Source: Polaromonas sp.
Lineage (GTDB): Bacteria; Pseudomonadota; Gammaproteobacteria; Burkholderiales; Burkholderiaceae_C
NCBI RefSeq assembly: GCF_010365105.1
Contig: NZ_JAAFGZ010000013.1
Location: 1-64,000 of the forward strand
Length of the DNA: 64,000 nt
Reading direction: 5' to 3'
Numbering within the stretch: position 1 is the first letter of the stretch; every line of letters starts with the position of its first letter. A program made the position numbers and the translations under genes. The notes under the pieces are model-generated. The model saw only the letters and a list, made by a program, of their open reading frames with translations, searched no databases and had not been told where the DNA came from. Below, piece by piece: positions 52,733 to 61,334 of the stretch.

Positions 52733-54022
52733 TCATTGGTGGCGCAAGGCCGGTCGCATCGAGACGAACAATCCAATGGCCACCAAAGCCAGCGCGGTCG
52801 CCATCGCAAAAGCCCAACGTGGATCGACGGTCCACAATGCGCCGGCCACAAGCGACGCCGGCAGGTACAGCACCCCAGTGACGAAGTTGTAAGCGCCCAC
52901 CGCGGTGGCGCGGCGATCGGGCTCGAGATCGGCGATGAAAGCCTTGCTCTGCGACTCGTCGATCGCGAAGAAGACACCGTACACCGCGAACAACGCGATG
53001 ATTTGCCAACTCTGATTCGCCCAGATCAGTGCGAGGTTGATGAACGCGTACAAGCCATAGCCCAGGATAACAATGCGGCGGCGACCGACCGTGTCACCCA
53101 ATCGGCCGACCAGCGGCGCGGTAACCACACACACCGCGTTGAACAAGGCGTAAAGCAAAACGGTGTCGGTCAAGCTAAAGCCCACTGCATGCGCTTTCAG
53201 CAGGAGGAATCCAAGGCTGTAGTAGCCCAGCGCGAACACGCCGGCCGGCACCAGGAACCCTTTAAACCCCGCGCTCAAAGCCTTACAGTTGGCGCTGACG
53301 CTTTCGCGCGCATGGGGTGTGCCCGGTTGGTCCTTCATCATTGCCAGCACCACGACGCTCGCCACAGCCGGCAGGAAGGCCACCCAGAACAGCGTGCGGT
53401 AGGCGCGAGCCGACTCTCCCAGCGAGCGCAGCAAGGCATAGGCAAGCAGCGGGCCGAACACCGCTCCGGCCTTGTCCAGCGCCTTGTGCACGCCGAACGA
53501 ATAGCCACGCGTGGCCGGATCGGCCAGCGACGACAGCCAGGCGTCGCGCGGTGGACCGCGAAAGCCCTTACCCAAGCGCTCGATGACCCGAAACGCGCTC
53601 AAACCCACAACGGTTGAAGAAACCAGCAAAATGGTCTTGGCCAAGGTCGAAAAGCCATAGCCAGCCAGCGCAAAAACCTTGCGCCGGCCGCTGCGATCGG
53701 ATAACCAGCCGGCCAGGTAGTTCAGGGACGACGCCGAGAAGTCGGCCAAGCCTTCGATCAGCCCAAGCAAGGCGCTTGAGGCTCCAGCCACGGTCGTGAA
53801 GAACACGGCGAAGACCGAGAAGATCGCTTCCGTACTGAGGTCGGTCAGGAAGCTGACGAATCCGAGTTTCAGGACTTCAGGGTTGAGCTTTGGTCTGCCT
53901 CCGGCGTTGTCGACAGGCGGCTGCAGGGGGTGAATGGGCTCAGATGGCGAGGGCGGGCGTTTGCGCGGCAAGGAAGCTTGGGTCAAGTGAGACCTCCAAG
54001 GATAGATGAGCGTCGGTCGCAC
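52733..54022 (-). CDS. MFS transporter
   Basis: A 429-residue major facilitator. After a 40-residue Pro-rich cytoplasmic N-terminus come about 12 hydrophobic segments. The loop 2-3 signature is GWLSDRSGRRKVFALAGY and its half-repeat is GRLGDTVGRRRIVILGY; both are intact. FSFGVHKALDKAGAVFGPLLAY-like sequences (shown as GYSFGVHKALDKAG) occur in MFS proteins near P-type ATPase/metal genes, but the substrate is unknown. A remnant of a P-type ATPase gene lies 5' to it on the opposite strand. Confidence 0.88.
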   Translation of the reverse strand: MRPTLIYPWRSHLTQASLPRKRPPSPSEPIHPLQPPVDNAGGRPKLNPEVLKLGFVSFLTDLSTEAIFSVFAVFFTTVAGASSALLGLIEGLADFSASSLNYLAGWLSDRSGRRKVFALAGYGFSTLAKTILLVSSTVVGLSAFRVIERLGKGFRGPPRDAWLSSLADPATRGYSFGVHKALDKAGAVFGPLLAYALLRSLGESARAYRTLFWVAFLPAVASVVVLAMMKDQPGTPHARESVSANCKALSAGFKGFLVPAGVFALGYYSLGFLLLKAHAVGFSLTDTVLLYALFNAVCVVTAPLVGRLGDTVGRRRIVILGYGLYAFINLALIWANQSWQIIALFAVYGVFFAIDESQSKAFIADLEPDRRATAVGAYNFVTGVLYLPASLVAGALWTVDPRWAFAMATALALVAIGLFVSMRPALRHQ

Positions 54023-54281
54023 GACGTTTACTGTTGCGACAATTCACGGTAGCGCAGAGCATTTGATTCAACAGTGCGGCAGCACACCTATGGAACATGA
54101 GAAATATAGCGCTGCTGGTATTACTGGCGTGACGATCACCTGAAAAAGCAGCCAAATGATCCGAACGAACCCGTTGCGTACTTGACCTGATCGAGCCGAG
54201 TCGATGGTTCGCCACCGCACAGACTGGCACCACGACCTCTCGTAAGGTCGCTGGCAAGGAAGTGGCTGACGAACTGGCCAT

Positions 54282-54613
54282 GACATATCTACTACCCAAA
54301 CTGATCTTACCGATCTCGGCGTGGCACCCAAAAGCGAGGCTGGCGTGCCTGTGGTCGGCGCCGAATCGGGTCTGTCCGCAGTCCAGGCTGCCCAGCGCCT
54401 GGCCGAGGACTGCCACAATGCACTGCCCGCAGGGCAGCGGCGCTCCTTGCTGTCGATTGCCATGGAGACCGTGCGCGAGCCGATGTTCCTGTTGCTGCTC
54501 GCAGCGGGCAACTTGTACATGCTGTTTGATGACCGGTGATGGCGTGAATGACGCCCCTGCGTTGCGCGCGGCGCACGTGGGTGTAGCCATGGGCGGGCGC
54601 GGCACCGGCGGGA
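54282..54613 (+). pseudogene. P-type cation ATPase remnant with an internal deletion
   Basis: The first part encodes an N-terminal cation ATPase segment (SAVQAAQRLAEDCHNALPAG, then TVREPMFLLLLAAGNLY). At 54534 it jumps in another frame to MTGDGVNDAPALRAAHVGVAMGGRGT, the hinge motif that normally lies more than 400 residues further on. The phosphorylation DKTGT site and most membrane helices are gone. This is a deletion relic. Confidence 0.8.
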
Positions 54614-54651
54614 AGGTGTTTGACAAGGCTGGAGAAGCCCTTGTAGTTGGA

Positions 54652-55989
54652 TCAAAGAGTGGCTTGCACCAGTTGCTGCACATTGACCCGCGCCTTGAGC
54701 CGGGCTGCCAGCAGATACAGGCCGCCGAGCTTGCGGTGCAAAAACAGCGTGTCAATGGGCGGGATGTGCCAAAAATCGCGCTCCAGACCCAAGGCCATGC
54801 CCGCCTGGCGCAGCCGCTGCACTATGTCGTTGTGGCCAAAGTCAAATTCGCCCGCATGGCGCAGTGGCTCCAGCGCCATTTGCATCATGGCCAGTACGGC
54901 GCTCTGGTGTTTGGACTGGGTGCGCTCATCAAAGTAACCAATCGCCATGGCTGCCTGCTGCATTGCCCGGCGGTCACCGGCCATGGCGCCAGCCATCAGT
55001 TGGCGGTAGGCTTGGCAAAAGCCGGGCGCAAAAGAACGGCTGGCACCAAAGTCCAGCAAGATCAGTTGCCGGGTCACCGGGTCATAACGGTAGTTGGCAA
55101 AGTTAGGGTCGGTTTGCATCAGCCCAAACTCAAACAACTCCCGAAACAGCAGGCTCATCAGCAGGCGCACGATGCGGTCGCGCTCGGCTTGCGGCGCCTC
55201 CGCCATGGACTCAATGGGCACGCCCCCGACAAACGACATGGCCAGCACGTGCGGGGTGGTCAGGTCGGCGTGCAGACGGGGCACCACAAACTCAGGCGTG
55301 TCAGTCAGCAGGTCAGCAAAACGCTGCAGGTATGCGCCTTCGGCTTGGTAGTCAGCTTCTTCGCGCAGTTGGCGCTTGGCCTCTAGCAGCAGCGGCGCAA
55401 TGTCCAGTGTGCCCGGCAGCAGGCCAGACAAGCGCAACAGCGTAGCCACGTTGTCCACATCGCTGCTGATGCTTGCGCGCACGCCGGGGTACTGGACTTT
55501 GATGGCCAGATCGCGCCCATCGAGCGTTTTGGCACGGTGCACCTGACCAATCGAAGCCGCCGCGATAGGCGTGAACAAAAACGGCTCAAAGCGCTGCTGC
55601 CATTTGGCGCCCCAGTTGGCCGTGAGCACGGCCTGCACCTGGCGCTGTGGCATGGCGTGCGCATCAGAGCGCAAGCGCGCCAGAATAAGGGCCATCTCCG
55701 GCGGCAGCAGGTCGCCAGCATCCATCGAGATCAACTGCCCGACCTTCATGGCCGCGCCCCGCATCTGTGCCAATTGCTGGGCGATTTTGAGGGCGTTGGC
55801 CGGGGTCAGTAGCAGGTCACTGATGTTGGGCCGCCTGCCTTGCGCAAGCTCCCGCGCACTGGCCAGCAGCATATTGCCCGCCACACCGGTGGCCATTTGC
55901 CCCATGTGCATCAATCGGCTGAGGCGCCCACTGGGCACGGTGGAACTGGGGGCTGGCGGCGGGGTCGTGAAAACGCGTGAGTCACTCAT
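54652..55989 (-). CDS. ABC1/ADCK-family atypical kinase
   Basis: A 445-residue UbiB/COQ8-like protein. Visible motifs are the KxGQ motif (MRGAAMKVGQLIS), the alanine-rich loop region AAASIGQVHRA replacing the glycine loop, the nucleotide-binding Lys in LAIKVQYPGV, QTDPNFANYRYD as the catalytic loop, and LILLDFGASR as the metal DFG motif. The family acts as ATPase/kinase in quinone biosynthesis and lipid handling. This soluble form lacks the C-terminal membrane helices of UbiB. A small frame at 56018-56137 ends 29 bases before its start. Confidence 0.88.
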   Translation of the reverse strand: MSDSRVFTTPPPAPSSTVPSGRLSRLMHMGQMATGVAGNMLLASARELAQGRRPNISDLLLTPANALKIAQQLAQMRGAAMKVGQLISMDAGDLLPPEMALILARLRSDAHAMPQRQVQAVLTANWGAKWQQRFEPFLFTPIAAASIGQVHRAKTLDGRDLAIKVQYPGVRASISSDVDNVATLLRLSGLLPGTLDIAPLLLEAKRQLREEADYQAEGAYLQRFADLLTDTPEFVVPRLHADLTTPHVLAMSFVGGVPIESMAEAPQAERDRIVRLLMSLLFRELFEFGLMQTDPNFANYRYDPVTRQLILLDFGASRSFAPGFCQAYRQLMAGAMAGDRRAMQQAAMAIGYFDERTQSKHQSAVLAMMQMALEPLRHAGEFDFGHNDIVQRLRQAGMALGLERDFWHIPPIDTLFLHRKLGGLYLLAARLKARVNVQQLVQATL

Positions 55990-56711
55990 CGCAGGCTCCG
56001 GTCAGTTTGGCGCACGCTCACGGCTCGTACTTTGCAGCAGCTGTGGCCAAGCCAAGGCGTTTTTTGTCAATGCGCTCGTACGCGCCCTTGTGGTCAGCCA
56101 GGGCCAGGGTGCAAACAAACATCGAAAAACCTAGCATCACAACTTTTATGGCAATTCCTTAAGAGCCGAAGACCTGCGATACAGTAGCAGTCGGTGAGCG
56201 CGAGACTACCGCATATCGGCCGATAGCTCTTGCCGCCTTGCCGGATTTACACACCGCTTGCTGGCGCGCAGGTAGCAAGGTTTTTTGCCCAGCACAACAA
56301 TAGTAGCTATTTTTAAACTGAGCCATGCCACCAGCCATGAAATCCCCTGCCCAGCAGCAACGGTTTATGAAATCAACCCAATGGCTGCGCCCGGTCACGC
56401 GTTGGGCCACCCGGTTTTCCTTGAATTCACCCCAATGGTTGCCTACTGCCGTGCGCAACATGCCGCTCAAACTCACTTCGCTGGTGTTGCGCAGCTACTA
56501 TTTTTTGCTGCGCTGATAGTTTTGCCTGGGCGCGGCACAGCTTGACTTCTTTAGCCGCCGGTGCGGCAGACGCTGGCGCCAGCGCCGAGGGCGCGCCCGG
56601 CCTGGCATTCCGGACTTGGCATAAGGCACCCAGCCTGACCTGCGCGGGTAGCGCTTAACGAGGTCTGGCACCACAGGCTTATCGATGTCCAGCCTTGTTT
56701 GAAGTGCGCAA
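55990..56711. other. Gap with several weak small frames
   Basis: About 720 bases. Besides the small minus-strand frame 56018-56137, a plus-strand frame of 63 codons (56325-56516) is open, but it has no recognisable domain. No terminator stands out. Confidence 0.35.
56018..56137 (-). CDS. Possible 39-residue protein upstream of the ABC1 kinase
   Basis: The frame reads MLGFSMFVCTLALADHKG and on to KRLGLATAAAKYEP: a hydrophobic start resembling a signal or anchor, followed by a basic tail. It lies on the same strand, 28 bases before the kinase start. I know no family for it; it could be a real small protein or the 3' piece of a lost gene. Confidence 0.3.
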   Translation of the reverse strand: MLGFSMFVCTLALADHKGAYERIDKKRLGLATAAAKYEP

Positions 56712-57222
56712 TCAACCGTAGGCCATACGGAACGTGGGCGAGTCCTCGGGCTGGGATCCCCTACGGTCATACACGCGCGCAGTGCTGATGATGGCGTGGT
56801 CAAGCCGCTCCCGGACTTTGATGATGTCGGCGTGATGCTCCAGCGCGATGGTCGCGGCGGTCGCGCGCAGGGCGTGTGGGCCCATGTTCTCGCCCGTGAT
56901 GCCCACCTGCTTCATGTATAACAACACGACATCGCCGTACACGCTGCCCGGCTGCCCGGCTTTTGCCGCGCGCACTCTCCGAAACAGCCGCTCTTTGACT
57001 TCCTGGCCATAACCGGTGGCGTCTAGGTACTCGGTCACCAGGCGAAGCGCGCTGGCGTGGGTCGGAATGAAGCGCAATTTCCCACCCTTGCCCTTGACGG
57101 CTAGGTGCGGCACGCCCCGGCGCTCATAGGCAAAATTCTTCACACACAGCTTGATGAGTTCTTCTCGGCGCAGCGCGTGCAGCAGCAGCACGGCCATGAT
57201 GTCCCGGTCGCGCTTGCCCGAA
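56712..57222 (-). pseudogene. Tyrosine recombinase, C-terminal catalytic fragment
   Basis: The remaining ~165 residues hold the catalytic residues of a phage-integrase/XerC-like enzyme: Arg in LLLHALRREELIKL, Lys in VKGKGGKLRFIP, HxxR in GPHALRATAATIAL, and the Tyr in STARVYDRRG. The usual GH before the last block is DH here. The N-terminal DNA-binding domain is missing; the frame fades out about 35 bases before the IS5 element at 57257. It may have mobilised this part of the region before being cut. Confidence 0.85.
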
Positions 57223-57256
57223 GAAGTTCATGATCAAAACCAGCATGATGCACTAG

Positions 57257-58081
57257 TGCCTGTTAACGCTATCGAAGTGCCTCGGCAATAAGCGCGACAG
57301 TAATAAAAGCAGCAAACATCACATCAAGCTTGTCATAGCGCGTGAATACCGGGCGCCAAGCCTTGAGGCGGCGAAACATGCGCTCGACCTCATTGCGCTT
57401 GCGGTACAACACCTTGTCCAGCTCCCAAGGCTCGCGCCGCTGCGGGTTGGGGGGCACCACCGGCACGAAGCCTCTCTGCTGGGCCAACTCGCGCGTGGCA
57501 TCTCATAGGCGCTGTCCATGAGCAAAGCGACTTCGCCCGCCTCCTGCATCCCGCCCAGCGCCTCAATCAGTCTGCGTCCTTCGGGCGCATCGCCGACCTG
57601 GCCCGGCGTCAAACTCCAGGTCACAACGTCGCAGGCACCCGCGGCAACCAGATGAAGTTTGGTAGTACAGCCGCCCCGACTCTTGCCGATGGCCTGGGGA
57701 CCGTTTTTTTTAGCGCTCCGGTGCTGTTCGGATGCACCTTGATGATCGTGGAGTCCAGGCTCACCGCTTCAATGCGCACGCGCATCAGGCGCTCGCGCTG
57801 CAGCCGCTAAAATACCGCGTCAAGCACGCCGGCTTTGGCCCAGCGGCTCATGCGCGTGTAGACGGTGTGCCAGCAGCCGTAGTGGCTGGGCAGCGCACGC
57901 CACTTGCAGCCATTGGCTGCGACGAACAAGATGGCGTTGACCACCGCCAAGTTCTCCAGCGGGACGTTGCCGCGCTGACGCGGCAACAACGGGGCGATCA
58001 GTTCGAATTGCTCGGGAGTCAATCGCACTTCGACAGTTTCTCATGAACGCCTAATTCTGTCAAATTTGAGTTAACAGGCCA
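57257..58081 (-). mobile_element. IS5-family (IS427-group) element with TAG duplication
   Basis: The ends TGCCTGTTAAC (57257) and, reversed, TGGCCTGTTAAC (58081) form the terminal repeat; TAG flanks both sides (57254-57256 and 58082-58084). The length of 825 bp fits the group. The transposase is broken. Confidence 0.85.
57269..58028 (-). pseudogene. IS5-family (IS427 group) transposase, decayed
   Basis: OrfA starts MRLTPEQFELIAPLLPRQRG and runs to AGVLDAVF, then meets TAG at 57807-57809. The same frame continues with RLQRERLMRVRIEAVSLDST up to an A8 tract near 57708, where the group normally shifts -1 into OrfB (NGPQAIGKSRGGCTTKLHL). A further indel near 57500 separates MDSAYE from LAQQRGFVPVVPPNPQRRE. 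The A8 slip is natural, whereas the TAG and the later indel are lesions. Catalytic Asp residues remain, but no complete protein can be made. Confidence 0.85.
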
Positions 58082-58326
58082 TAGGGCGTGTTATCAAATA
58101 GAGGTCATGCTACGTCATAAGTAACGTGACTTGACGATTTGTATGCATGAATCGTCAATGCTGGAAGCCGACGGATATAAGCTTCACATATTTTGGATGA
58201 CAGTGATGAAGGAAAAACGATTTTTTGATCAACTGAACTACAAACGGTCGTTTTATTGACTCACTAAAAGCTCGGATTAGGTTGAGTTTTTGGGCTGGAA
58301 AGTGCCAATGAATCCGTTTAGAAAAC
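58082..58326. other. Short non-coding stretch between IS5 and IS66
   Basis: About 245 AT-rich bases without a supported gene. They end with the left copy of the IS66 target duplication (58319-58326). Confidence 0.4.
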
Positions 58327-59828
58327 GTGACTGTTCAGCCCTCCTGAATTTCAGGCCAAGGGGTTTATGTCAAACTTGAAGCCGTGCAAGAACCCAACGC
58401 CACCGCCGACCTGATGCTCCAGGCCATGAATGAGAAAGCCCAAGCGCTGCAAGGGCAGGTGCAGGCGCTCACGAGCGAAGTGGAAAGACTGCGTTTGCGC
58501 ATCAAGGAACTCGAAGGACAGGCGTCGAAGAACAGCAAGAACTCCAGCAAGCCGCCGTCCTCCGACGGCCTGAAGAAGACGACCTCGCTGCGCGTGGCCT
58601 CGGGCAAGAAGCCCGGCGGCCAAGAAGGGCACGCGGGCAAGACCTTGCAGCAAACAGACACGCCAGACATCGTCATCCGGCACGCGCTGCCCGAGCGCTG
58701 CGATGCCTGTCAGGCGAGGCTGTCCAATGGCGATGCGCAGGTTCACCGGCGCGGCCAGGTGTTTGACATCCCGGCCGTGCGCTTTGAGGTGGTGGAGTAC
58801 CAGACGCTGCGCCTGCGCTGCGCATGCGGCAAGCTCCACGAAAGTGGCTTTTCGCCCGAAGTGTGTGAAGTGGCGCAATACGGCCCCAACGTGCGGGCTC
58901 TGGCCGTGCATCTGACGCAGGGCCAGCTCCTGCCCTTTGCACGCGCTGGCGAACTCATCAAAGACCTGTACCAGCTGGACATTTCAGCGGCCACGCTGGT
59001 GCAGTGGACTCACGAGGCCGCGCAGTTGCTGGCCCCCACGGTGCAGGCCATCGTGCAAAGCGTGCAGGGCGCAGCGGTGGTGCATGTCGATGAATCGGGC
59101 CTGCGCGTAGCGTCTGGCCTGCAGTGGCTGCATACGGCCGTGACCGCAACCCACACTTGGTACGGGGTGCATCCCAAGCGGGGCATGCAAGCCATAGCAG
59201 ACCATGGCGTGCTGCCCAGCTACGCGGGCACCTTGGTGCACGACTGCTGGGCGCCGTACTGGAGCTTGAGCTGTGAGCATTCGTTGTGCGGCGCCCACTT
59301 GCTGCGCGAGCTGATTTATCAAAAGCAAACTACCGCGCAAGCGTGGCCCCAGGGCCTCATCGAGTTGTTGCTGGCCGCTGAGCGGGCCTGCAAGGCGGCG
59401 CGCCAGGCCGATACGGCGCTGCAGCCCGCGCAGGTCGAGGACTTTGCCAGCCAGTACCGCGCGCTGCTGCACGAAGGCCAGGCGCAAAACCTGCCAGCGG
59501 CCAAGGCGCCAGGACAACGCGGCAGGGCCAGGCAGTCAGGCGCCTTCAACCTGCTGCGCCGGCTGTTTGAGCGAGAGCAGGAGGTGCTGCGCTTCGTGCG
59601 CGATTTGGGTGTTCCCTTCACCAACAACCTGGCCGAGCGCGCCATTCGGATGCCAAAGGTCAAGCAGAGAATTTCGGGCTGTTTTCGTACCTTGCTGGGC
59701 GCTGAGAATTTCTGCACCATCCGCTCTTACCTGGACACCGCGCGCAAACAAGGCGTTGGCATGCTTCACGCCATGCGCGCCGTCTTCTCGGGACAGGCCC
59801 TGACACTCGCGTAGGGCTGAACAGTCAC
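58327..59828 (+). mobile_element. IS66-family element (1502 bp) with 8-bp target duplication
   Basis: Perfect 16-bp inverted repeats GTGACTGTTCAGCCCT (58327-58342) and AGGGCTGAACAGTCAC (59813-59828) enclose a single transposase gene. TAGAAAAC is duplicated exactly on both sides (58319-58326 and 59829-59836). It has no tnpA/tnpB, as in the ISBst12 subgroup. Perfect ends and duplication indicate a recent insertion. Confidence 0.95.
58384..59814 (+). CDS. IS66-family transposase (TnpC type)
   Basis: A 476-residue DDE transposase. Residues 10-50 form a coiled coil (KAQALQGQVQALTSEVERLR), followed by SKNSKNSSKPPSSDG, the IS66 signature, and a zinc-finger-like part (CDACQARL, then LRCACGKLH). The catalytic region has VVHVDESGLRVAS (Asp), LVHDCWAPY (Asp) and NNLAERAIRMPKVKQRISG (Glu). 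The C-terminus overlaps the right inverted repeat. Full length, no lesions. Confidence 0.94.
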   Translation: MQEPNATADLMLQAMNEKAQALQGQVQALTSEVERLRLRIKELEGQASKNSKNSSKPPSSDGLKKTTSLRVASGKKPGGQEGHAGKTLQQTDTPDIVIRHALPERCDACQARLSNGDAQVHRRGQVFDIPAVRFEVVEYQTLRLRCACGKLHESGFSPEVCEVAQYGPNVRALAVHLTQGQLLPFARAGELIKDLYQLDISAATLVQWTHEAAQLLAPTVQAIVQSVQGAAVVHVDESGLRVASGLQWLHTAVTATHTWYGVHPKRGMQAIADHGVLPSYAGTLVHDCWAPYWSLSCEHSLCGAHLLRELIYQKQTTAQAWPQGLIELLLAAERACKAARQADTALQPAQVEDFASQYRALLHEGQAQNLPAAKAPGQRGRARQSGAFNLLRRLFEREQEVLRFVRDLGVPFTNNLAERAIRMPKVKQRISGCFRTLLGAENFCTIRSYLDTARKQGVGMLHAMRAVFSGQALTLA

Positions 59829-59958
59829 TAGAAAACAACGTCAAGACAAGGGGTCAATTGTTTACAACGCTCCCTCAAAGGGCGCAAAAGTCAACAAATT
59901 GACGACTTGAAATATTTGTCGTAACATACAAACATTGTTTTCTCGAAAGGAGATCATC

Positions 59959-60219
59959 ATGTCAGTCCATACGTTTTCCAGCCGGGATTTCACCCGCGAC
60001 GTATCGGCGGCCAAGCGGGCTGCCGTCGAAGGACCGGTTTTCATCACGGATCGGGGGCGGCCTGCCTTTGCACTGCTCAAGATCGAGGACTACTACCGCA
60101 TTGCCGGACAGGGCGAACCCTCATTCCTGAGCGTCATGGATGGCATTCCTGGTGGAATCGGCATCGAGTTCAACCCGCCGCGACTGGACATCCAGATCCG
60201 ACCCGCTGAATTTGACTAA
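59959..60219 (+). CDS. Phd/YefM-family antitoxin
   Basis: An 86-residue antitoxin. FSSRDFTRDVSAAKRAAVEGPVFITDRGRPAFALL is the Phd/YefM DNA-binding fold (given by its ends FSSRDFTRDV and RGRPAFALL), followed by a short toxin-binding tail. The ATG at 59959 has AAAGGAG upstream; the frame is open further up but without a second site. It precedes the VapC toxin by 10 bases. Right beside the IS66 duplication, the upstream promoter region is only about 120 bases. Confidence 0.9.
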   Translation: MSVHTFSSRDFTRDVSAAKRAAVEGPVFITDRGRPAFALLKIEDYYRIAGQGEPSFLSVMDGIPGGIGIEFNPPRLDIQIRPAEFD

Positions 60220-60229
60220 AAGGCGCTGG

Positions 60230-60652
60230 ATGTTCCTTCTAGATACCAATGTGATTTCCGAATTGCGCAATGGCAAGCCCAACCAGTCACCCGAAGTGCG
60301 CCGATGGGCCGCACAGCAGTCCACAGGCAGGCTTTTTCTGTCGGCCATCACGATCCTGGAACTGGAGCAAGGCATCCTGGCGCTGGAGCGCCGCACGCCG
60401 CCGCAAGGCAGCGCACTGCGTGTCTGGCTGACCGGTGTTCGAGCCGCATTCGCAGGCCGCGTCCTGCCTTTTACAGACCACTCGGCAACGATCTGCGCTG
60501 CGCTGCATGTGCCCAATCCTCGCTCGGAGCGAGACGCCATGATCGCGGCTACGGCCATCGAGCACGGCTTCACGGTGGTCACGCGCAATACGCAAGATTT
60601 TTTCAACACAGGGGTGACACTGTTGAATCCTTGGCACGAAGCGGTATCGTAA
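60230..60652 (+). CDS. vapC: VapC-type PIN-domain toxin
   Basis: A 140-residue PIN ribonuclease. The acidic site is visible: Asp in MFLLDTNVISELR, Glu in TILELEQGILALE, Asp in RSERDAMIAATAIEHG and the last acidic position in VVTRNTQDF. It would cleave tRNA or rRNA when released from its antitoxin. AAAGGCG lies 6 bases before the ATG. The pair is complete and likely functional. Confidence 0.93.
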   Translation: MFLLDTNVISELRNGKPNQSPEVRRWAAQQSTGRLFLSAITILELEQGILALERRTPPQGSALRVWLTGVRAAFAGRVLPFTDHSATICAALHVPNPRSERDAMIAATAIEHGFTVVTRNTQDFFNTGVTLLNPWHEAVS

Positions 60653-60983
60653 GATTTTTGCAGCCAGTTGCGCTCAATGTCGAGCTGGGTATGCCAGTCA
60701 GTCACGCACTTAGCGACAGGAATTATGTTTAGTGCATGGCCCGACCCCGTATTCATCTTGAATGGTCGGACTTCAATGAAGCCAGGTCGACCTTTGCCGG
60801 ATGGAACCTGCTGCCATGCTTAATGCATGAAAAGTGGTTCGATTCAAGCCACCTGTTTTTACCCTGTCGCTGCGCTGCTTGACGCAGCAGTGTCATCCTG
60901 GCCGATCAGGACATCCTCCCGATTTTTCCCCTGAGCCCGCGGGTCCTTGAGTCACCTGGGCCACTTTGATCCCAGTATTGACC
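60653..60983. other. Intergenic region between vapC and the YbaY-like gene
   Basis: About 330 bases; both neighbouring genes end here (tail to tail). A short hairpin-like CTGCTTGACGCAGCAG occurs near 60880. No gene is visible. Confidence 0.4.
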
Positions 60984-61334
60984 CTAAACCACTGTCACCG
61001 GCACGACCAGTCCACACGCATCGCCCCCTGCAGGCACACGTTGGGCACTGGTGGAAAGAAAATCTCCACTCGCGTGCCGCTGGCCTGGATGCCTATCGAC
61101 CTGCACCCGCAGGGTGAGCAACCGGCTTGGGGCCACCGCCGGTGCATTGAACTCGAAGGGAACGCGATAATTGGGGCCGACGGAAACCTTGTCCAGCGTC
61201 ATGGCCGCGACAACCGTGGAGGCCTGGTCCTGCAGGGACACATCACGCAATTCAATGGTAATTTTTGCGGCCATCCCCTTGTCGACATGGTCAGGAAAAA
61301 CGATTTCACCCTGGATGCGCCGGGATTGAGTCAT
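60984..61334 (-). CDS. YbaY-like beta-barrel protein without a signal peptide
   Basis: A 116-residue protein with a YbaY-type fold: GEIVFPDHVDKGMAAKITIE, LRDVSLQDQASTVVAAMTL and YRVPFEFNAPAVAPSRLLTLRV match the repeating strands of that family, otherwise found in outer-membrane lipoproteins. There is no lipobox or export signal. The ATG at 61334 lies inside the end of the ATP-grasp gene, so the two are coupled; a GTG at 61376 is an alternative. As third gene of the astacin/ATP-grasp group it may hold or present the peptide being modified (inference). Confidence 0.7.
   Translation of the reverse strand: MTQSRRIQGEIVFPDHVDKGMAAKITIELRDVSLQDQASTVVAAMTLDKVSVGPNYRVPFEFNAPAVAPSRLLTLRVQVDRHPGQRHASGDFLSTSAQRVPAGGDACGLVVPVTVV

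Noticed and set aside
3843..57809. TAG read as a sense codon in this organism
   Set aside because: Most affected genes carry additional frameshifts or insertions, so ordinary gene decay is sufficient.
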